Source: JAQGMJ01 sp036271855
Lineage (GTDB): Bacteria; Pseudomonadota; Gammaproteobacteria; Burkholderiales; JAEUOS01
Assembly: GCA_036271855.1 (NCBI GenBank)
Contig: DATAZV010000173.1
Span: 1 to 14,082 of the forward strand
DNA length: 14,082 nt
Reading direction: 5' to 3'
The notes beneath the pieces are model-generated. The model was not told the DNA's origin, made no database searches, and saw only the letters and a program-made list of their open reading frames with translations. Shown piece after piece: positions 1 to 5,348 of this stretch. The first letter of the stretch is position 1. The number at the start of each line of letters is the position of its first letter. The position numbers and the translations under genes were made by a program.

Positions 1-1328
1 TCGATGGCGCAGAATTCCATCGCGTAGCGCGCCAGGCCCGCGAGGTTGGCGGTGTCGTCATGCACCACCAGGCCGCCGTGGCCGACCACCGCGCCGACCT
101 TGGCATAGGCTTCGTAGTCGATCGGTATGTCCCACTGCGACTGCGGCAGATAGGTGCCCAGCGGGCCGCCAACCTGCACGGCTTTCACCGGCCGGCCGGT
201 GGCAGTGCCGCCGCCGTATTCTTCCACCAGCTGGCGCAACGTCACGCCAAAGCCGAGTTCCACCAGCCCGCCGTGCTTGATGTTGCCGGCCAACTGGAAC
301 GGCAGGGTGCCGGTGGAGCGGCCCATGCCGTAGTTCTTATAGAACTCGGCGCCACGGGCGAGGATGGTCGGCGCCGCCGCGTAGGTGAGCACGTTGTTGA
401 TGATGCTGGGCTTGCCGAACAGGCCGACCAGGGCCGGCACCGGCGGCTTGGCGCGCACGATGCCGCGCTTGCCTTCCAGGCTTTCGAGCATGGCGGTTTC
501 TTCGCCGCAGACATACGAGCCGGCGGCCATGCGCGCTTCGAGCTCGAACGCGCGGCCGCTGCCCAGCACGTTGGCGCCGAGAAAGCCGGCGGCGCGCGCA
601 TGGGTGATGGCTTCGCGGAACACGGCGACGGCCAGCGGGTATTCGGAGCGTATGTAAACGAAACCCTTGGTGGCGCCGCTGCAGATCGCGGCAATCGCCA
701 TGCCCTCGATCAGCATGTAGGGGTCGCCTTCGAGCACCATGCGGTCGGCAAAGGTGCCGGAGTCGCCTTCATCGGCATTGCAGACCACGTATTTCTGGTC
801 GGCTTTCGCCTGGGCCACGGTGCGCCACTTGATGCCGGCGGGAAAAGCAGCGCCGCCGCGGCCGCGCAGGCCGGAGTCGAGGATGGCTTGCCAGACGGCG
901 TCGCCTTGCATGCCGATGACGGCACGCAGGCCGGCCCAGCCGCCGTGGGCTTCGTAGTCGGTAAGCGACAGCGGGTCGGTGATGCCGGCGCGGGCGAAAG
1001 TGAGGCGCTGCTGGTTTTTCAGGTAGGGGATTTGTTCCACCAGGCCCAGACAGAGCGCGTGCGATTTGTCGCCGTTGACGAAGCCGGCTTCGATCAGCCT
1101 GGGTACGTCTTCAACGGTGACCGGGCCGAAGCCGACGCGGCCTTCGGGCGTATCGACTTCGACCAGCGGCTCCAGCCACAGCAGGCCGCGCGTGCTGGTG
1201 CGCACGATCTGCACGTCGAGGCCGCAGGCGGTGCACTGTGCCAGGATGGAGTCGGCCACCTCGTCGGCGCCGACGGCCAGGGCGGCTGAGTCGCGCGAAA
1301 CGTAAACTTTGGTCGGGCTTGCGTTCAT
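1..1328 (-). CDS. fdsB: NAD-dependent formate dehydrogenase beta subunit (NuoF-like), 3' end cut by window edge
   Basis: This is the diaphorase subunit of a soluble molybdenum formate dehydrogenase: it takes electrons from formate oxidation and reduces NAD+ at an FMN site. From the ATG at 1328 there are 442 codons open to the left edge. Residues 1-85 resemble a thioredoxin-like N-terminal region. The FMN-binding glycine-rich loop (RGRGGAAFP) is at 155-163, the nucleotide motif NADEGD at 184-189 and CGEET at 274-278, all hallmarks of NuoF/HoxF/FdsB. The frame leaves the window after MEFCAI, exactly where the family normally continues into the SCGxCxPCR 4Fe-4S motif, so the missing cluster is an edge effect. 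The family is about 520 residues long. The start overlaps the fdsG stop as ATGA, so translation is probably coupled. In Cupriavidus the operon continues fdsA-fdsC-fdsD; those would lie outside. NuoF of complex I is the alternative, but the two-gene order with a divergent regulator favours Fds. Confidence 0.93.
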   Translation of the reverse strand, partial: MNASPTKVYVSRDSAALAVGADEVADSILAQCTACGLDVQIVRTSTRGLLWLEPLVEVDTPEGRVGFGPVTVEDVPRLIEAGFVNGDKSHALCLGLVEQIPYLKNQQRLTFARAGITDPLSLTDYEAHGGWAGLRAVIGMQGDAVWQAILDSGLRGRGGAAFPAGIKWRTVAQAKADQKYVVCNADEGDSGTFADRMVLEGDPYMLIEGMAIAAICSGATKGFVYIRSEYPLAVAVFREAITHARAAGFLGANVLGSGRAFELEARMAAGSYVCGEETAMLESLEGKRGIVRAKPPVPALVGLFGKPSIINNVLTYAAAPTILARGAEFYKNYGMGRSTGTLPFQLAGNIKHGGLVELGFGVTLRQLVEEYGGGTATGRPVKAVQVGGPLGTYLPQSQWDIPIDYEAYAKVGAVVGHGGLVVHDDTANLAGLARYAMEFCAI

Positions 1329-1867
1329 GCTTGTGCCTCCAGGATGCGGTCCAGCTTTTGCGCGCTCATGCGCGCATGTAGCTTTTCGCCGACCATCAGC
1401 GCCGGCGACTGCGCGCACAGGCCGAGGCAGTAAACCGGTTCCACGCTATAGGCGCCGTCGGCCGAGATGCCGTGTTCGCCGTGGCAGCCGAGTTTTTCCT
1501 TCGCATGCGCCAGCAATTCTTCACCGCCCATGCTGCGGCAGCTTTCGGCGCGGCACACCTGCACCACGCATTTGCCGGCGGGCTGCTCGCGGAAGTGGTG
1601 GTAATAGGTGATGACGCCGTGCACCTCGGCGCGCGACAGGTTGAGCGCCTCGGCAATCGGCGCCACCGCTTGCGGCGGCACGTAACCCAGGGCGTCCTGC
1701 ACGCCGTGCAAAATCGGCAGCAGGGCGCCGTCCATTTGCGCGCGCTCGGCCAGCACCTGCTTCACCACGGCGAGAATGTCGGCCGGGGTTGGCTGCGTCA
1801 GCTTCGGTGCGAGGGGCTGCGCAAGTAAACTGCGACCGGGCGAAAAATCTGGAGGCGTGCTGCTCAT
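1325..1867 (-). CDS. fdsG: NAD-dependent formate dehydrogenase gamma subunit (NuoE-like 2Fe-2S protein)
   Basis: A small electron-transfer subunit of the soluble formate dehydrogenase carrying one 2Fe-2S cluster in a thioredoxin-like fold, working with FdsB in the cytoplasm. With the ATG at 1867 the protein has 180 residues, matching the roughly 175 usual for FdsG. An upstream ATG at 1933 in the same frame would add 22 basic, low-complexity residues and is not favoured. The cluster ligands follow the NuoE pattern: Cys105 and Cys110 (CxxxxC), then Cys147 and Cys151 (CLGLC). The N-terminal helical region (around 25-85, with ILHGVQDALGYVPP) is also typical. The ribosome site before the ATG is weak (GAGACTC). 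The stop overlaps fdsB by four bases. It is the first gene of the operon, with the long control region 1868-2196 upstream. Confidence 0.93.
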   Translation of the reverse strand: MSSTPPDFSPGRSLLAQPLAPKLTQPTPADILAVVKQVLAERAQMDGALLPILHGVQDALGYVPPQAVAPIAEALNLSRAEVHGVITYYHHFREQPAGKCVVQVCRAESCRSMGGEELLAHAKEKLGCHGEHGISADGAYSVEPVYCLGLCAQSPALMVGEKLHARMSAQKLDRILEAQA

Positions 1868-1927
1868 GAGAGTCTCGAGTGTGGTTTTGCGCGCACGGCT
1901 ACGCGTGCACTGCTGTTTTGCGCGGGC

Positions 1928-1946
1928 CGGCACGGCGTCTGTGCCG
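1928..1946. repeat. Hairpin in the presumed fdsG leader
   Basis: CGGCAC (1928-1933) and GTGCCG (1941-1946) are perfectly complementary around a 7-base loop. There is no U-run in either direction, so it is not a classical terminator. It could be a leader RNA structure or part of an intergenic repeat element. Confidence 0.5.
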
Positions 1947-1975
1947 ACGCGCTCAACGCCCTACGCTTGTGTGGC

Positions 1976-1993
1976 GCAAGCCCTGCGGCTTGC
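1976..1993. repeat. Hairpin in the presumed fdsG leader, second
   Basis: GCAAGCC (1976-1982), loop CTGC, then GGCTTGC (1987-1993): a perfect 7-bp stem. It is flanked by two copies of the 8-mer GCCCTACG (1958-1965 and 2024-2031), which suggests a repeat-derived segment. Confidence 0.5.
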
Positions 1994-2055
1994 CGTAGCC
2001 CCGGACTGCCTAGCTGCAGCGCGGCCCTACGTATAAATCTGCCCCAAAGCGAACA

Positions 2056-2073
2056 TATGCTCTAAAGCGCATA
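2056..2073. promoter_or_regulatory. Degenerate second copy of the fdsR-region operator
   Basis: TATGC (2056-2060) and GCATA (2069-2073) are inverted around 8 bases. Its half-sites TATGCT and AGC(G)CATA match those of the perfect palindrome at 2149-2168 apart from one inserted base. The two centres are 94 bp apart, close to nine helical turns, which would suit DNA looping. This is inference from sequence only. Confidence 0.45.
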
Positions 2074-2094
2074 AGGCATTAAGCCTCAGGCTGC

Positions 2095-2105
2095 GCTACA
2101 GTAGC
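2095..2105. promoter_or_regulatory. Short dyad GCTAC-A-GTAGC
   Basis: Perfect 5-bp arms around a single base in the AT-richer part of the divergent region. It may be a protein site or chance; it does not share half-sites with the TATGCT palindrome. Confidence 0.25.
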
Positions 2106-2120
2106 ATTCAGGTTCAAGCA

Positions 2121-2133
2121 CTACAATATGTAG
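2121..2133. promoter_or_regulatory. Short dyad CTACA-ATA-TGTAG
   Basis: Perfect 5-bp arms with a 3-base centre, overlapping the possible -10 hexamer TACAAT (2122-2127). A regulator bound here would cover that promoter element. CTAC/GTAG is shared with the dyad at 2095-2105, 27 bp away centre to centre. Confidence 0.3.
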
Positions 2134-2148
2134 GCGACAGCGTGCCGG

Positions 2149-2168
2149 GTATGCTGTCTACAGCATAC
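2149..2168. promoter_or_regulatory. Perfect 9-bp inverted repeat, likely operator of the fdsR-like regulator
   Basis: GTATGCTGT (2149-2157), spacer CT, then ACAGCATAC (2160-2168): every base of the arms is paired. It ends 28 bp before the regulator's ATG, so a protein bound here would control the regulator's own transcription. In Ralstonia/Cupriavidus the divergent fdsR product is reported both to activate and to repress the fds operon; assigning this palindrome to it is inference. Confidence 0.6.
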
Positions 2169-2196
2169 AAAGGACAACAAGGGAGTCCGGAGTTTC

Positions 2197-3285
2197 ATGT
2201 TCAAGGTGTCGATCAAGCCGCAGTGGACCATCAAGCATCTGGACACGCAGATACTGCCCAAGCGCCTGATCGAGCTGCTGGTGGACATCCACGAACACGG
2301 CAGCATCGCCGCTGCCTGCGAGGCCTCCGGCGCCTCCTATCGCTACGCCTGGGGCCTGCTGCAGGAAGGCCAGACCCTGTTCGGCGCGCCGCTGGTGAAC
2401 ATGGCGCGCGGCAAAAGCGCGACCCTCTCGGCACTGGGCGAAAAGCTGGTGTGGGCCGACCGGCGCATCGCCGCCCGGCTGTCGCCGGCGCTGGATAGCC
2501 TGGCTTCGGAACTGGAGGTGGAAATCGAGCGCGCTCTCTCGGCCGCGCCGCCGGTGATGCGCATCCACGCCAGCCACGGCTTCGCGGTGGAGACCCTGCG
2601 CGGCTTTTTGATCCGCGCGCAGATTCCGGTCGACCTGAAGTATCGCGGCAGCCAGGAAGCGGTGGCGTCGCTTGCCAGCGCCGGCTGCGACCTGGCGGGC
2701 TTTCACATCCCGCTGGGCGATTTCGAGCGCCGCACCATCGCGCAATACACGCGCTGGCTCGACCCCGCCACCCAGACCCTGATCAACATCGCCACCCGGC
2801 GCCAGGGCCTGATGGTGGCGCGCGGCAATCCGAAAAAAATCTACGGCCTCACCGACCTGACGCGGCCGGAAGTGCGCTTCATCAACCGCCAGCAGGGCTC
2901 GGGCACGCGCATCCTGTTCGACATGCTGCTGGAGCACCAGGACATCGACGGGCGGAAGATCCAGGGTTACGACGAGGGCGAGTACACCCACGCCGCGGTG
3001 GCGGCCTACATCGCCAGCGGCATGGCCGACGCAGGCTTCGGCATCGAGACCCCGGCGCGCCAGTTCAACCTGGAGTTTTTGCCGGTGGAAACCGAGCGTT
3101 ACTTTTTGATCTGCAAGAACGAAACCCTGGAACAGCCGCAGGTGCAGCGCATGCTGGAGATTTTGCGCAGCGCCGAATACCACACCGCCGTCGATGCCCT
3201 GCCCGGCTACAACGGCGCGCGCGCCGGCGAGGTGGAAAGCATCACCGGGGCGTTTCCGGACTGGCCGGGCGAGTCGGGCAGCTGA
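2197..3285 (+). CDS. fdsR: ModE/LysR-like regulator with periplasmic-binding-protein-type sensor domain, fdsR-like
   Basis: A 362-residue one-component regulator, cytoplasmic, with no signal peptide or membrane segment. Residues about 20-110 form a ModE-like winged helix (RLIELLVDIHEHGSIAAACEA, then SYRYAW, then GKSATLSALGEKL). Residues about 125-345 resemble the PBP-like domain found in molybdate- or formate-linked regulators (RQQGSGTRILFD, then GMADAGFGIE). It lies divergent to fdsG, the arrangement known for fdsR of Ralstonia eutropha, whose product activates fds with formate and represses it without. I infer the same role and that the C-terminal domain senses formate or a molybdenum-related ligand. 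Two GGAG elements (2182-2185 and 2189-2192) precede the ATG; the first is better spaced. A perfect palindrome lies 28 bp upstream. A generic ModE-type regulator of other genes remains possible. Confidence 0.85.
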   Translation: MFKVSIKPQWTIKHLDTQILPKRLIELLVDIHEHGSIAAACEASGASYRYAWGLLQEGQTLFGAPLVNMARGKSATLSALGEKLVWADRRIAARLSPALDSLASELEVEIERALSAAPPVMRIHASHGFAVETLRGFLIRAQIPVDLKYRGSQEAVASLASAGCDLAGFHIPLGDFERRTIAQYTRWLDPATQTLINIATRRQGLMVARGNPKKIYGLTDLTRPEVRFINRQQGSGTRILFDMLLEHQDIDGRKIQGYDEGEYTHAAVAAYIASGMADAGFGIETPARQFNLEFLPVETERYFLICKNETLEQPQVQRMLEILRSAEYHTAVDALPGYNGARAGEVESITGAFPDWPGESGS

Positions 3286-3482
3286 CAGCATCCCCCTGCG
3301 CCGCCGGTACCCGCTACTTGCAAAGTACCGAACTCGCCCATTAGTTGCGAGGCCCACCCCCGTACGTTACGCTGCCTGCTGTGCCGACCAGGGGCTGCGT
3401 GAAGCCAGGTTCTACGCGGGCCGCGGCGGCTCTCACCAACAATACGCGGCAGCCGGGCTGCCCCGAGCATCGTGGAGACATC
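3286..3482 (+). promoter_or_regulatory. Gap between fdsR-like gene and RraA-family gene with two dyads
   Basis: This 197-bp gap is long enough to hold a separate promoter. It contains nested dyads at 3305-3330: CGGTAC (3305-3310) with GTACCG (3325-3330), and TACTT (3315-3319) with AAGTA (3323-3327). It also has a perfect GC-rich hairpin at 3448-3462 (GGCAGC, CGG, GCTGCC), ending 11 bases before the ribosome site of the next gene. No U-run follows either, so no clear terminator is seen. The frame of the next gene stays open back to an ATG at 3345, but the composition and content there do not look like protein. Confidence 0.4.
3474..3478 (+). promoter_or_regulatory. Ribosome binding site deciding a GTG start
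   Basis: GGAGA lies four bases before GTG at 3483. It is the only good Shine-Dalgarno element near the conserved part of the RraA-family gene, and it supports the GTG over the ATG at 3345. Confidence 0.6.
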
Positions 3483-4205
3483 GTGGAAAAGAAACTCACC
3501 GGGAAAATCGCGCGCGAACGCATCAGGCTGATGGAAGTGCCGCGCCCGCCGGCGGGCATGATCGAGGGCTTCAAGTCGCTGGGCGACGCAAGCGGGGTGC
3601 TCTCGGACATCATGGACGAGCTGGGCATCATCGGCGCCCTGCCGGCGACGCGCTTCCAGCCGACCATCCCCGGCTCGTGCATCATCGGCCCGGCGCTGAC
3701 CGTGCGCAACATCATGCAGCAGGAGCACCCCTACGAGTCGGCACGCAAGCATGTGAACAAGATGGCCGAGTTCGAGGCGCACAATCTCGCCAGCGCGGGC
3801 GACGTGCTGGTGATCGACGGCGTCTCCGGCGTGTCGAACATGGGCGGCATTTCGGCGCAGACGGCCAAGCGCCAGGGCGAGGTGGGGGCGATAGTCAGCG
3901 GCGCGATCCGCGACGTCGCGCATTCGAGGAGCGTCGGCTACCCGGTTTGGGCCACCGAGCGCAGCCCGATCACCGGCAAGTGGCGCCTGGAGACGGTGGA
4001 GATCAACGGCGAGATCGAGATCATGGGCATTCGCGTCAATGCCGGCGACATCGTGCTGGCGGACGACTCCGGCATCGTTTTCATTCCGCGCGCGCGCGCC
4101 GCCGAGGTGCTGAAAATGGCGCTGGAAAAGTCGGACGCGGAAGCACGCAAGTGCAAGCTGATCGATGAGGGGCTCGGTGTGGCCGACCTGCCGACCAATG
4201 CGTAA
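3483..4205 (+). CDS. RraA-family protein (HMG/CHA aldolase or oxaloacetate decarboxylase-like)
   Basis: The protein has 240 residues from a GTG start at 3483, chosen for the GGAGA just upstream and because homologues begin near the VEKK-MEVPRPP region; the first in-frame ATG inside the gene is residue 17. RraA-family features: DELGIIGAL (45-53), GDVLVIDG (106-113), GGISAQTAKRQG (121-132), GAIRDVA (140-146) and the C-terminal DDSGIVFIP (194-202). The family includes the RNase E inhibitor RraA and class II pyruvate aldolases. Gly122, then 20 residues, then Arg143-Asp144 fit the metal/pyruvate motif G-x20-R-D, which favours an enzyme. The residue after a further two, acidic in the motif as I remember it, is His147 here. 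A binding-protein gene for carboxylates follows 72 bp on, which suggests catabolism of a hydroxy or keto acid. The substrate is unknown. Confidence 0.8.
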   Translation: MEKKLTGKIARERIRLMEVPRPPAGMIEGFKSLGDASGVLSDIMDELGIIGALPATRFQPTIPGSCIIGPALTVRNIMQQEHPYESARKHVNKMAEFEAHNLASAGDVLVIDGVSGVSNMGGISAQTAKRQGEVGAIVSGAIRDVAHSRSVGYPVWATERSPITGKWRLETVEINGEIEIMGIRVNAGDIVLADDSGIVFIPRARAAEVLKMALEKSDAEARKCKLIDEGLGVADLPTNA

Positions 4206-4231
4206 TCACGCGGGATAGCCGCAACGGCCCA

Positions 4232-4251
4232 GGCGCGGCAACTGCCGCGCC
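4232..4251 (+). repeat. All-GC intercistronic hairpin between the RraA-family and Bug-family genes
   Basis: GGCGCGGC (4232-4239), loop AACT, then GCCGCGCC (4244-4251): a perfect 8-bp stem. It is followed by eight A residues (4258-4265) and the ribosome site of the next gene, not by a U-run. It therefore looks like an mRNA-processing or stability barrier rather than a terminator. Confidence 0.5.
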
Positions 4252-4277
4252 GACCTCAAAAAAAACCGGAGACAACG

Positions 4278-5246
4278 ATGAAAAGAACCCTCACGCACGC
4301 CCTGCTGTTGCTGTGCGCAGCCTCAAGCGCCCCCGCGCTGGCCGAGTATCCCGAGAAGCCGATCAAGCTGGTGGTGGGCTTTACCGCCGGCGGGCCGACC
4401 GACATCACCGGCCGGGTGGCCGCGCAAATCCTCACCTCCGCCCTGGGCGCGCAGGCGCTGGTGGACAACCGGCCCGGCGCCAGCGGCGCGATCGGCGCGG
4501 CCCAGGTGGCCAACGCGGCGCCAGACGGCTATACGCTGCTGGTGAACGTGTTCGCCGACATCGTCAACCCGGTGGCCGACCGCGAGCCGAACAACGAGAT
4601 CCTCAGGCGCTTCGCGCCGGTGACCATGCTGGCGATCGCGCCCAACGTACTGGTGGTCGCGGCCAACATGCCGGTAAGCAACCCCAAGGAACTGGTGGAG
4701 TACGCGCGCAAGCACCCCGGCGAGGTGAGCTTCGCCTCGGCGGGCCTGGGCACGGTGAGTCACCTCGCCGGCGTGATCTTCGCCTCCGCCACCGGCACCC
4801 AGCTGGTCCACGTGCCTTACAAGGGCACCGCCGCCGCGCAGACCGACCTTCTGGGCGGGCGCGTCAACATCATGTTCGACAACCTGAACAGCGGCCTGCC
4901 GAACGCCGCCGCCGGCAAGGTGAAGGCGCTGGCGATCACCTCGCCTTCGCGCTGGAGCGCGGCGCCGAACATTCCGACCATGGCGGAAGCGGGCTTTCCG
5001 AACGCGGACATCATGTCGGTATTCGGCATCGTCGCGCCCAAGGGTACGCCGCAGCCGATCATCCAGAAGCTCTCGGCCGTGCTGCTCAAGGGCCTGCAGG
5101 AGCCGGCCAACGTGAAGGTGATCAACACCGCCGGCGCCGAGCAGGGCAAAATGACCGTGGAACAGTACGAGGACTATCTGAAGCAGGACACCGCGCGCTG
5201 GAAAAAGCTCGCCGCCGAGGGCGTGCTGCAGCCGAACCCGAAGTAA
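4278..5246 (+). CDS. Bug/TctC-family tripartite tricarboxylate transporter solute-binding protein
   Basis: A periplasmic solute-binding protein of 322 residues, standard for the Bug family so abundant in Bordetella and related Burkholderiales. A signal peptide (MKRTLTHALLLLCAASS, cleavage after APALA near residue 22) is followed by the family opening YPEKPIKLVVGFTAGGPTD, the DNRPGASGAIG segment (about 62-72), ANAAPDGYTLL (77-87), HVPYKGTAAAQTDLLGG and the late IPTMAEAGFPNAD. The pocket loop reads FTAGG rather than the commoner FPPGG. The ligand is probably a carboxylate or small acid and cannot be named. No TctA or TctB membrane partner is visible, so it is an orphan binding protein that may share a remote transporter or act in sensing. 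GGAGA (4268-4272) sits five bases before the ATG. It is probably co-transcribed with the RraA-family gene and ends at the terminator at 5275-5307. Confidence 0.9.
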   Translation: MKRTLTHALLLLCAASSAPALAEYPEKPIKLVVGFTAGGPTDITGRVAAQILTSALGAQALVDNRPGASGAIGAAQVANAAPDGYTLLVNVFADIVNPVADREPNNEILRRFAPVTMLAIAPNVLVVAANMPVSNPKELVEYARKHPGEVSFASAGLGTVSHLAGVIFASATGTQLVHVPYKGTAAAQTDLLGGRVNIMFDNLNSGLPNAAAGKVKALAITSPSRWSAAPNIPTMAEAGFPNADIMSVFGIVAPKGTPQPIIQKLSAVLLKGLQEPANVKVINTAGAEQGKMTVEQYEDYLKQDTARWKKLAAEGVLQPNPK

Positions 5247-5274
5247 GCCGGTGCCTCGGGGCCGCGCCAAATAA

Positions 5275-5307
5275 AAAACGGGCAAGGCGCAAAGCCCTGC
5301 CCGTTTT
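5275..5307. terminator. Bidirectional rho-independent terminator
   Basis: AAAACGGGCA (5275-5284) pairs perfectly with TGCCCGTTTT (5298-5307), with a possible inner GGC/GCC pairing. Read leftward the stem is followed by a T-rich run (from 5278 down to 5271), terminating the OFA transporter gene. Read rightward it ends in TTTT, serving the binding-protein gene. The two genes converge here. Confidence 0.85.
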
Positions 5308-5348
5308 ACCGGAATCGCGCAAGCCCGCGGCCCGCGCAACGCCGCCTG

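Larger units (their letters stand above)
1868..2196. promoter_or_regulatory. Divergent control region between fdsG and the fdsR-like gene
   Basis: This is a 329-bp gene-free stretch between two divergently read genes. The fdsG-proximal part (about 1868-2040) is very GC-rich and holds two perfect hairpins (1928-1946 and 1976-1993). It would be a long transcribed leader if the fds promoter lies near 2040-2100. The other part (about 2040-2180) is markedly more AT-rich and holds four dyads (2056-2073, 2095-2105, 2121-2133, 2149-2168), as expected for regulator sites. I could not place a convincing -35/-10 pair for either direction; TACAAT at 2122-2127 is a possible -10 for the rightward gene but lacks a good -35. 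Confidence 0.7.

Noticed and set aside
1..60. Apparent lack of the 4Fe-4S motif in FdsB
   Set aside because: The frame is cut by the window edge exactly where the motif would start, so it is not evidence of truncation.
60..1289. Long plus-strand open frame (409 codons) across fdsB
   Set aside because: Its translation is low-complexity, rich in Ala, Gly, His and Arg with no motifs; the opposite strand encodes clear NuoF-type FMN and NAD motifs. It is a high-GC antisense shadow.
1868..1933. Longer FdsG start at 1933
   Set aside because: It would add 22 basic residues absent from the family and run into hairpin 1928-1946; the ATG at 1867 gives the expected length.
2158..3357. Minus-strand open frame (399 codons) opposite the fdsR-like gene
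   Set aside because: Low-complexity antisense translation; the plus strand encodes a recognisable winged-helix and binding-protein-type regulator with a ribosome site.
3345..3482. N-terminal extension of the RraA-family protein to an ATG at 3345
   Set aside because: The 46 added residues are Pro/Ala/Arg-rich and unlike the family, and no ribosome site precedes them; GGAGA supports the GTG at 3483.
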